In this document: in pieces, positions 1 to 6,379 of the stretch
How positions within the stretch are numbered: the stretch's first letter is position 1
How the letters are laid out: each line of letters opens with the position of its first letter
Program-made: the position numbers and the translations under genes
The notes under the pieces: model-generated
Told to the model about the DNA's origin: nothing
The model's input: only the letters and a program-made list of their open reading frames with translations
The model's database searches: none
Source: Planctomycetota bacterium
GTDB lineage: Bacteria > Planctomycetota > Phycisphaerae > WQYP01
Length of the DNA: 12,399 nt
Reading direction: 5' to 3'
Assembly: GCA_021805585.1 (NCBI GenBank)
Contig: JAJZEY010000526.1
Span: 1 to 12,399 of the forward strand

Positions 1-1459
1 ATATATCGTTCGAGATTCCAATGATGCTTTCCGTCATTGCCATAATTATGATGGCATCGGCCCGTACACAGACTGCCTTGAATTTCCAGGCGCGGTCCCA
101 AAGCCGCGGGTCGCCGGCATATTTGTCCGATTTTGGATCGCGCAGGCTTACGCGGCACTGGTAATCGGCAAAGCCAAGCGTTTTGAACACCACCTGCACC
201 ATTTCAACAGTGGACCGCAATTCGGCCTCCACCTGTTCAGGAGTGCAGAACAGATGCGCGTCATCCTGGGTAAAGCCGCGGACGCGCGTCATGCCGTTAA
301 GCTCGCCGGATTGTTCAAACCGGTACACCGTGCCAAATTCCGCCAGGCGGATAGGCAGGTCGCGATAGCTGCGCGGCTGGGCTGAATAAATCTGAATGTG
401 ATGCGGACAATTCATCGGCTTCAGCAGGTATTCGCTTTCATCGCCGGAATCACGTTCCTTCATTTTTATCGTGGGGAACTGTGAATCTTTGTAATACGGA
501 TAATGGCCGCTGGTTTTGTACAGATTTATATTTCCAATATGCGGCGTGTAGACGGCACTGTAACCGCGAATCGCCAACTGCTGGCGCATGAAATCTTCAA
601 GTTCCTGCCGCAGAACGCCGCCCTTGGGCATCCATAAAATAAGGCCGCTGCCAACAAGAGGTGAAATAGTGAAAAGGCCCATCTGTTTGCCGATCAGACG
701 GTGATCGCGTTTTTTAGCTTCATCTATCTGGGCAAGATGGGCGTCCATTTGCGCTTTGCTGAAAAACGCCTTGCCATAGACGCGCTGGAGTTGCTGCTTG
801 CTGGCATCTCCATGCCAGTATGCGCCCGCCACGCTGGTTACCTTAAACGCACCGATCCGGCCCGTGGACGGCAGATGCGGCCCGCGGCACAGGTCTTCCC
901 AGTTCTTGCCCGGTTCGCCGGTCGCGTAAAAGCTGATGGCCGCGTTGGGATCTTGCGCCAAGGCGCGCTGGGCGTTGTCCACCTTATACAGATTGCCGGC
1001 CGCAGCCAGCTTATCCAGCGCCGCATCGCGCGGCAGGTCATAGCGGGTGAACGAACGGTTTTCTTCAACAATGCGGGCCATTTCCGCTTCAATTCGCGGA
1101 AAATCCTCTTCGCGAATCGGGGTGGCAAGCTCAATATCATAATAAAAGCCGTCATCCACCGGCGGGCCGTAGGCAAGTTTTGCCGTCGGATAGAGACGCA
1201 TGATTGCTTCGGCCATCACATGGGCGGCCGAATGCCGCAGCAGCCAGGCGGCATTGGCTTCATCCGGTTTGGCGGTCACGATGGACAGACCACAATCCTG
1301 CACCAAAGATACCGACAGGTCCGCGAGTTCTCCGTTCACCAGCGCGCCCACCGCATCTTTGGCCAGCCGCGGACCGATGGATTGGGCAACCTGAAGAGGT
1401 GTCACACTGGCGGCGTCAAACTGCTTTTGCGAGCCATCGGGCAGCGTAATGGTGATCAT
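1..1459 (-). CDS. thrS: Threonyl-tRNA synthetase, 3' end missing
   Basis: Class II aminoacyl-tRNA synthetase that charges tRNA-Thr with threonine in the cytoplasm. I translated it from the minus strand. Residues 1-60 form a TGS domain beginning MITITLPDGSQK. The editing domain follows, with HSAAH near residue 77 and CRGPH near residue 190, both expected for removal of mischarged serine. The catalytic core then shows the zinc-ligand motif MNCPHH, motif 2 (EFGTVYRFEQSGEL) and TQDDAHLFC. The start at 1459 is supported by GGAGA at 1464-1468, four bases upstream. About 457 residues match the family, which normally runs about 640-690. The match ends at LWDRA (codon 89-91). The frame stays open to base 1, but its last 29 codons do not resemble ThrS: the expected GE-x-AFYGPK segment is absent. 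The anticodon-binding domain lies outside the window or is lost. Identity is very secure; the left end is not. Confidence 0.95.
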   Translation of the reverse strand, partial: MITITLPDGSQKQFDAASVTPLQVAQSIGPRLAKDAVGALVNGELADLSVSLVQDCGLSIVTAKPDEANAAWLLRHSAAHVMAEAIMRLYPTAKLAYGPPVDDGFYYDIELATPIREEDFPRIEAEMARIVEENRSFTRYDLPRDAALDKLAAAGNLYKVDNAQRALAQDPNAAISFYATGEPGKNWEDLCRGPHLPSTGRIGAFKVTSVAGAYWHGDASKQQLQRVYGKAFFSKAQMDAHLAQIDEAKKRDHRLIGKQMGLFTISPLVGSGLILWMPKGGVLRQELEDFMRQQLAIRGYSAVYTPHIGNINLYKTSGHYPYYKDSQFPTIKMKERDSGDESEYLLKPMNCPHHIQIYSAQPRSYRDLPIRLAEFGTVYRFEQSGELNGMTRVRGFTQDDAHLFCTPEQVEAELRSTVEMVQVVFKTLGFADYQCRVSLRDPKSDKYAGDPRLWDRAWKFKAVCVRADAIIIMAMTESIIGISNDI

Positions 1460-1627
1460 GAATTCTCCGCCTTGCAACATCCCGCATCGCGCGATCTATT
1501 GACTGATTATTTTCCAGGCCGAGCCGGACAAAACAAGCCATTCAACCCGGCTTCAACCCGCTTTTTTACCATGAATCCGATGGAATGGATAGGGAATCAT
1601 TCCCGTGCTTGGTTAAAGGGTCTGCCA

Positions 1628-1858
1628 ATTTTTCTGGCAACGGGTAGAAGATCTGATGAGCGGCCCAATGAACGCTTATTAAATGCAATTTAATGGATAG
1701 GCAAATCAGAAACACAGCGACTCAGGGGATTGGTTATGCGAGGGAAGCTAACCAGCGTCGGCGGCATGCTGGCCAGGGATGCCCTGCACCAGATTGACCT
1801 ATGGCAGGCCCGATGAAAATCGCAGTTTAAATCCGCCGCCTGGAATTTGGCGGACCCT
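1628..1858. repeat. 231-bp direct repeat, copy 1
   Basis: It aligns without gaps to 2182-2412 at a constant offset of 554 bases. The core 1660-1858 (199 bp) differs from the other copy at only two adjacent bases (1774-1775, CA against GT). The left flank 1628-1659 carries six further differences, so similarity fades leftwards. Inside it are an AT-rich inverted repeat (1678-1694) and a terminal hairpin near 1832-1854 with TCCGCC and GGCGGA arms. No reading frame stands out as coding. It may be a small dispersed element, a duplicated noncoding RNA gene, or a simple local duplication. Confidence 0.93.
1678..1694. repeat. AT-rich 7-bp inverted repeat inside repeat copy 1
   Basis: ATTAAAT and ATTTAAT flank the three-base centre GCA, making a perfect 17-base palindromic site. 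It stands out as strongly AT-rich in otherwise GC-rich DNA. The identical site recurs at 2232-2248 in copy 2. It could be a protein-binding operator or the stem of a small hairpin. Function is unknown. Confidence 0.6.
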
Positions 1859-1909
1859 TTCCGGAGTTCGCGGTGCGTCTGGGGCAGGCAAACCTGTGTA
1901 ACAGAACAA

Positions 1910-1981
1910 AACCGCGGATTTCGCCGATAACGCGGATACGGCTTGTCACTCTTATCCGCGTAATCAGCGAAATCCGCGGTT
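1910..1981. repeat. Long imperfect palindrome (29-bp arms, 14-base loop)
   Basis: The left arm 1910-1938 begins AACCGCGGATTTCGC. The right arm 1953-1981 is its reverse complement apart from two positions. The loop is 1939-1952. Each arm contains the short unit CGCGGAT twice. From memory, similar CGCGGAT-type palindromes occur scattered between genes in many environmental bacterial genomes, in the manner of REP elements; that resemblance was not checked by search. As RNA it would form a very stable stem-loop. No T-run follows on either strand, so it is not a standard terminator. Confidence 0.85.
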
Positions 1982-2181
1982 CATCCGAAATCCATCGGGT
2001 GGAAGCAAGGCCCGCGGCCCGGTATCACCAATCAAGTTAAACTGATACGCGCCAGCGATCGGTTCTCCGACGACCTCCGGCGCGACATGGCTTTGCGATT
2101 TATTTTCCACAGCAGGCGTCTGTCCCACAACGCGGCCGGAGTCCAGCCGAATGGCGTGCCACCATCCGCGAGGGTCAGCTG
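1964..2181 (-). pseudogene. Possible gene remnant between the repeats
   Basis: On the minus strand a frame reads about 70 protein-like residues from SADPRGWWHAIRLDSG at the edge of repeat copy 2 to PPDGFRMNRGFR, stopping inside the right arm of the palindrome. The residue mix (WW, balanced charges, few runs) looks more like real coding sequence than the surrounding frames. No start codon with a ribosome binding site lies in the unique part. Extending upstream runs into the repeat, which would supply an unrelated N-terminus. The family was not recognised. It may be the tail of a gene truncated by the repeat, or a chance open frame. Confidence 0.25.
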
Positions 2182-2412
2182 ATTTTTCTGGCAATTGGTA
2201 AAATATTTGATGGGCGGCCCAATGAACGCTTATTAAATGCAATTTAATGGATAGGCAAATCAGAAACACAGCGACTCAGGGGATTGGTTATGCGAGGGAA
2301 GCTAACCAGCGTCGGCGGCATGCTGGCGTGGGATGCCCTGCACCAGATTGACCTATGGCAGGCCCGATGAAAATCGCAGTTTAAATCCGCCGCCTGGAAT
2401 TTGGCGGACCCT
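2182..2412. repeat. 231-bp direct repeat, copy 2
   Basis: This is the second copy of the element at 1628-1858, in the same orientation and without indels. Its right end lies 122 bases before the PTPS start codon, so it could influence that gene's transcription. The two copies flank about 323 bases of unrelated DNA (1859-2181) that hold the long palindrome and a possible gene remnant. Both copies end at the same base of the GGCGGACCCT motif, which suggests a defined right boundary. Confidence 0.93.
2232..2248. repeat. AT-rich 7-bp inverted repeat inside repeat copy 2
   Basis: Identical to the site at 1678-1694. Here it is nearer a gene, about 290 bases before the PTPS start. The fact that both arms are unchanged in the two copies fits either recent duplication or selection on the site; the sequence alone does not separate these. 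Confidence 0.6.
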
Positions 2413-2534
2413 GGTTAAGCCTGCAAATCAGGATTGACGAAGGATCAATGCGTTGGTGATATTTCTATTTCTTGACGACACCGCCTGTTTTTTGGCCATA
2501 GCCATGGTGGCGTACCGTCCCTACAATAGGGTGA

Positions 2535-3362
2535 ATGGTGAAGCAACCCGCTATAACTCTGTGCCGCGAATTGCGATTTTCGCTTTCCGGCGTCGAACTT
2601 TCCGCGGTTGAATCCAATAATTTCGCCGGCAACCCGCCCATACGCGGACTCGCGCCGTTCTGCACGCTTCAGGCTCGCGTAACCGGTGCGGTGGATCAGG
2701 CCACCGGCATGTTGATGAATATTCGTGAGTTGGACCGCATTCTGCGGCAAACCGCGGTGCCGGCACTGATTGGTTTTTATTTGGCCCACCCGGTTGCGGC
2801 GGTTTATGCCGCGCCGGACGAAATGGCTCCGCTTGGGCCGCTGCTGGAAGCCGCGGATGCCATAAAGCCGCGCATTGCACCGCGCGCCCTTGCGGGCCTG
2901 AGCCTGGGCTTAAGCCCGTTTTACGCGCTGCATCTGAATTTCAAGGAGTCTGTCATGATTCGCATGACCCAGCGATTTGAATTTTCCGCCGCCCATCGGC
3001 TGCACAGCGATCAATTGTCCGCGGCGGAAAACATCGCCCTTTTTGGAAAATGCAACAACGCCAATGGCCACGGGCATAACTATGAATTGGAAGTCACGAT
3101 TGGCGGAAATTCCGATCCTGGCGCGTTGCATCTTATGCCGGTACATGAATTTCAAAAGCTGGTCAATACGCAGGTCATTGGGGTATTTGACCATAAACAC
3201 CTGAACCTGGACTGTCCGCAATTTGCCGCGCTTAACCCCACCGTGGAAAATATTGCCCGGATTATTTTTGATATTCTGCGGCCAGCCCTGTTGCCGCAAG
3301 CCAATTTGCTGGCGGTAAAAGTGTGGGAAACACCCAAAACCTGGTGCGAAGTGACCGCGTAA
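2535..3362 (+). CDS. 6-pyruvoyl-tetrahydropterin synthase/QueD family protein, two-domain fusion
   Basis: 275 residues. The C-terminal domain (about 141-275) is a complete COG0720 enzyme. Zinc ligands are H154, H179 and H181; other active-site residues are C173 in GKCNN, D219-H220 in FDHKHLN and E265 in WETPKT. The spacing C-x5-HGH matches the PTPS type, as in animal PTPS, rather than the C-x3-HGH of typical QueD. The likely substrate is 7,8-dihydroneopterin triphosphate, with either a tetrahydropterin or a queuosine-precursor product. Residues about 7-85 form a second, degenerate copy: DQATGMLMNIRELDRIL recalls the DPATGMVMN segment of the family, but the zinc histidines are absent. I recall the same arrangement from other planctomycetes. 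ATG at 2535 follows an in-frame stop at once; the AGGG at 2528-2531 is too close to be a good ribosome site. No pterin or queuosine genes are nearby. It converges on the HEAT gene with a 21-base gap. Confidence 0.9.
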   Translation: MVKQPAITLCRELRFSLSGVELSAVESNNFAGNPPIRGLAPFCTLQARVTGAVDQATGMLMNIRELDRILRQTAVPALIGFYLAHPVAAVYAAPDEMAPLGPLLEAADAIKPRIAPRALAGLSLGLSPFYALHLNFKESVMIRMTQRFEFSAAHRLHSDQLSAAENIALFGKCNNANGHGHNYELEVTIGGNSDPGALHLMPVHEFQKLVNTQVIGVFDHKHLNLDCPQFAALNPTVENIARIIFDILRPALLPQANLLAVKVWETPKTWCEVTA

Positions 3363-3383
3363 ACGCCTAAGTTCCCGAAGGCT

Positions 3384-4430
3384 TCAGTGCCGTTTAGCCA
3401 GATTGGCCAGATGATGCAATTCTATCAGTCCGGCGGCGGCGGCAATTTCCACTTTAGGGTCCGGATCTTTGAGAAGTTTCTCCAGGACATGGGCATTGTA
3501 CGCAACCGGAATGGACCCCAGAGCCAGCGCCGCCAACACGCGCAGTTGCGGGTTTTTGTCCACAGCACAGGTCAGAGATATTTTTTCACCAAGGGTGCTG
3601 TTGCGCTGCCCCAGGCCGCGCGCGGCAATCAGTTGGGCGGCAATCAGCGGATCGTGGAGTCCGTTAAGCAGCACATTCGCCGCCAGCGGATTCTGCAAAG
3701 ACCGGCAGGTACTCATGGCGGCCAGATGAAACTGGGCGTATTTGCTTAAGCTCATGGCAATAAGGCTGTTGATCGCGCGCCGGTCACCAAGGCGGGCCAG
3801 GGCGGAGGTAATGGCCATGCGGACGGCGGAATTCGGATCGTCCACACCCGTTTTCAAAAGCACAATTGCGGAAGTATCACCCAGACGCCCGAGCACGAAA
3901 GCCGTATTGGCCCGCACGGTGGGACTTTTGCTTTGCAGGGTTTGAGCCAGTTCGTCCATGTGACTGGTGTGACCCAGGCGGGCCAGCGCATAAATGGCCG
4001 CGACACGCACGCTTTTGTCCGGGTCCGCCAGCAGATGATCCAGTTCAGTCCGCACCGTTGCCAGGCGGCGTTTACCCGCGACAATTGCCGCCGAAAACCG
4101 AACCATGGAATTGGCGTCCTTCAGGCCGCTGGCGATTATTTGATCCGCTGTTCGCGTTTTAAGCCCCTGGATGCTTTCAATAGCGGCGGCACGCAGCGAT
4201 GGATGCGGACTTTTGGCCATGCGGGCAAGCAGGTCTTCCACCGGGGCCAGATGAATGTGTGGCGGGGCGGGATGATCCGCGGCGCGGGCCACGGATGCAT
4301 AACAGACCACGCCGGCAGCCAGCAGCAGAAGGTTTACACCAACAGCGCGAATCTTCCGCGCGTCCCGAATCCCGCATAAGCGGCCGGCGGAAAAACCAGG
4401 GAGTCTAAACCAATTTTTAAAGTGAATCAT
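3384..4430 (-). CDS. Exported HEAT-repeat protein
   Basis: 348 residues. A basic N-terminal stretch of about 30 residues is followed by a hydrophobic segment (about 31-48) ending in ARA-AD near residue 50, which reads as a signal peptide or a single membrane anchor. From about residue 60 to the end it consists of helical repeats of about 31 residues: AAAIESIQGL, VRFSAAIVAG, VRVAAIYALARLG, VRANTAFVLGRLG, VRMAITSALARLGD and LRVLAALALG. Each has the HEAT/PBS-lyase pattern of a VR-AA helix after a D-P-turn. Such solenoids bind partner proteins; no catalytic domain is visible. The start is supported by AGGTGA at 4435-4440. It begins 48 bases after the lnt stop on the same strand and probably shares its transcript. 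A role in envelope complexes is an inference from position and signal peptide. Confidence 0.87.
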   Translation of the reverse strand: MIHFKNWFRLPGFSAGRLCGIRDARKIRAVGVNLLLLAAGVVCYASVARAADHPAPPHIHLAPVEDLLARMAKSPHPSLRAAAIESIQGLKTRTADQIIASGLKDANSMVRFSAAIVAGKRRLATVRTELDHLLADPDKSVRVAAIYALARLGHTSHMDELAQTLQSKSPTVRANTAFVLGRLGDTSAIVLLKTGVDDPNSAVRMAITSALARLGDRRAINSLIAMSLSKYAQFHLAAMSTCRSLQNPLAANVLLNGLHDPLIAAQLIAARGLGQRNSTLGEKISLTCAVDKNPQLRVLAALALGSIPVAYNAHVLEKLLKDPDPKVEIAAAAGLIELHHLANLAKRH

Positions 4431-4478
4431 GTTGTCACCTTTAATCCAATCCGTTACGGAATGTTACCGCCAAACCCG

Positions 4479-6263
4479 CTAAACCGCCTGCTTCGTACGA
4501 ATTTTATTCAGCCATCCGCCCAAGTCCCACGTCCATACGCCCAACGCCACAAGCAGGTTCAGCAGCACCAGGGAACGGGCCAACAGGTCGCCGGTTCGGC
4601 TGAACAGAGTGATGCGCCGGTCTATGGGCAGACGGCCCACGGCGACGCCACCGACCAGATTCCCTTTTCCCACGGGCGGTCCGGCAAGGTTCAGCACACG
4701 GCCGTCGGAATCCACCAGACCTGAATCGCCACCATTCACGCTGCGCGCAATGGAGACCCTGTTTTCCACTGCCCGCACTTCGCACAATTGCAAATGTTGC
4801 AGCAGCTCGGCGTGGCTGGTGTACCAGCCGTCATTGCTAATGCTGACCAGAAACGCCGCCCCCTTTTTTCCGTTCCGCGGGCGGGCCAACATGCGACAGG
4901 GATGCGGCATGGCATCTTCATAACAGATCGGCGTGCCGAAACGCCATCGGTGCTTGCCAACGTGCAATGTAAAGTGCCGCCATTTTGTGCCCGGAGTCAG
5001 GCTGTAAACACCGTTGGGACCGTAAGGCGTCAGATACAGCAGCCATTTGTGAATAAGCGGACCGGTTTGCTTAAATGGAATATATTCGCCAAACGGCACC
5101 AGATGATGCTTGGCATAGGGGTGGCCGGTAAGGCCGTGCCGGGGCGTGAAAAACACCGCTATATTTTGCAGCTTGTCCGGCCGACCGTTGGGACCAAAGT
5201 GAATGCCGCCCGAACCGACAAGAAAAGCCGCACCGGTTTGACGGGAAAGTGCCGCAAGCCTTTTTGCGTAACCCTGGTCGCGTTTGAGTTCTCCCCGGCC
5301 ATGGCCGGGCAGGAAGTCATCCGCGGACATATCCAGCCACGCGCGGTTTAAATCTCCGGGGACCATGGTTTCCGGCCAGACAATCAGATTCAAATTCCGA
5401 TGCGCCTTTGCTGTGGCCATGGATTGGGCGCAAAATGCCTGGAACAGGGCCTGTTCGTCGGCGGCGGTTTGGGTGTCTTTCAGGGTTTGGGGAACATGGC
5501 TTTCCACCACGGCCACCAGCGGCCCGGGGGAAAGCACGCCCGGCTGCGTCAGCCGATATCCCCCGTACGCGCACGCGGCGGCCAGAATCAGCAGCGCTGC
5601 GGCCCCATGCAGAATTTTTGTTCTATTGGCACTGGACGGGCAAATTCCCGCAGGCACGCTCCCCCCCTGTTGCCCTTCGCCGGGTTGAAGAATTTCAACC
5701 AGCCCCCCCGCCGCAATTCCACACAAAAACGTTAATCCGGAAACGCCCGCAAGGTCAGCGCATTGCAGCAGCGGCTTGCAGGGTGAGAGTGCCGTGCCCA
5801 CCATAAACCAGGAAAAGCCGGACATGAACGTGCTGCGGACATATTCGGCCGCGGTAAACGCCAGCGGCACCGCCAGTATCACGGGAACGCGCAGGCGCAC
5901 AACCCAGATTCGCAGGAGAACCGCAAAAATAGCAAAATATATACCCATGTACAAACTTAGTCCAATATAACCACCCACCGTAACCGGAATAAGCCAGAAG
6001 CTGGCCACCAGAAAATAAATGAATCCGCCCAGCCACAAAACAAGCAACGGCCTGATGCCGCGGGGGCGACCGAGAATAGCCAGGGTCAGCGGTGCCAGAG
6101 CGAAAAGTGCCAGCGGCCAGATTCCGACGGGCGGAAATGCCAGCCACAACATGGCGTTGGCCGCCAGAATCAGCAGCAGAAAAGCATGCCACCCCATGCG
6201 CCTTGCGGAATCAGGATTTGGGCAAACCGAAGCGGCCTGGCCTGAGGAGTTGAGAATCGCCAT
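4479..6263 (-). CDS. lnt: Apolipoprotein N-acyltransferase
   Basis: Lnt adds the third acyl chain to the N-terminal cysteine of lipoproteins at the inner membrane. The 594-residue protein has about six hydrophobic segments between residues 25 and 235, including SFWLIPVTVGGYIG and the region of EYVRSTFMSGFSW, both typical of the family. The nitrilase-like domain follows (about 248-545). The catalytic triad is complete: E298 in VWPET, K385 in YAKHHLVPFGEYIP, and C447 in ICYED, with E449 also kept. A last hydrophobic segment is at about 560-580. It is somewhat longer than the approximately 510-residue E. coli protein, partly through a loop at about 195-215. The start at 6263 is supported by AAAGGTG (6272-6278) eight bases upstream. 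A candidate promoter lies upstream. The HEAT-repeat gene follows directly. Confidence 0.97.
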   Translation of the reverse strand: MAILNSSGQAASVCPNPDSARRMGWHAFLLLILAANAMLWLAFPPVGIWPLALFALAPLTLAILGRPRGIRPLLVLWLGGFIYFLVASFWLIPVTVGGYIGLSLYMGIYFAIFAVLLRIWVVRLRVPVILAVPLAFTAAEYVRSTFMSGFSWFMVGTALSPCKPLLQCADLAGVSGLTFLCGIAAGGLVEILQPGEGQQGGSVPAGICPSSANRTKILHGAAALLILAAACAYGGYRLTQPGVLSPGPLVAVVESHVPQTLKDTQTAADEQALFQAFCAQSMATAKAHRNLNLIVWPETMVPGDLNRAWLDMSADDFLPGHGRGELKRDQGYAKRLAALSRQTGAAFLVGSGGIHFGPNGRPDKLQNIAVFFTPRHGLTGHPYAKHHLVPFGEYIPFKQTGPLIHKWLLYLTPYGPNGVYSLTPGTKWRHFTLHVGKHRWRFGTPICYEDAMPHPCRMLARPRNGKKGAAFLVSISNDGWYTSHAELLQHLQLCEVRAVENRVSIARSVNGGDSGLVDSDGRVLNLAGPPVGKGNLVGGVAVGRLPIDRRITLFSRTGDLLARSLVLLNLLVALGVWTWDLGGWLNKIRTKQAV

Positions 6264-6300
6264 GAATTACGCACCTTTTGTCATTTCAGGGAAAACAGTG

Positions 6301-6330
6301 AATATCCGATCTATCGCCTGGTCCGGTCAA
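6301..6330 (-). promoter_or_regulatory. Candidate sigma70-type promoter for lnt
   Basis: On the minus strand TTGACC (6325-6330) and GATATT (6301-6306) are separated by 18 bases, about 38 bases before the lnt start and upstream of its ribosome site. The -35 matches the consensus at five of six positions and the -10 at four of six. It would let lnt be transcribed apart from the PhoD-like gene before it. Promoters in this group are poorly defined, so this is only a candidate. Confidence 0.35.
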
Positions 6331-6379
6331 CCGTACGTCCGGGCCGCGAACCCGGGCCGCGCTGCGGGCTGGTGCCGCA

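Larger units (their letters stand above)
1460..2534. other. Repeat-rich gap without an intact gene
   Basis: This is about 1.1 kb between the divergent thrS and PTPS genes. It contains two copies of a long direct repeat, a long palindrome between them, and a short minus-strand frame that may be a gene remnant; each is listed separately. Both thrS and the PTPS gene must take their promoters from it or from its edges. I found no convincing paired -35/-10 set for either. A TACAAT at 2522-2527 sits too close to the PTPS start to be trusted. Open frames that cross this gap from inside thrS are antisense shadows. Confidence 0.7.

Noticed and set aside
701..1693. 330-residue plus-strand open frame
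   Set aside because: Lies almost wholly antisense to thrS and continues into the repeat; the translation is Arg/Gly/His-rich with no family signal. It is a shadow of GC-rich codon use.
1859..2181. Insertion sequence between the two direct repeats
   Set aside because: The spacer is only 323 bases, has no transposase frame and no inverted ends matching at the repeat borders.
2472..2527. TTGACG and TACAAT upstream of the PTPS gene as a promoter
   Set aside because: The two elements are 44 bases apart, too far for one sigma70 promoter, and the -10-like site is almost at the start codon.
3360..3400. Possible shared terminator between the convergent PTPS and HEAT genes
   Set aside because: Only a four-base GCCT/AGGC stem and no T-run on either strand.
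4788..5351. 187-residue plus-strand open frame
   Set aside because: Antisense to lnt, whose catalytic triad is intact on the minus strand.
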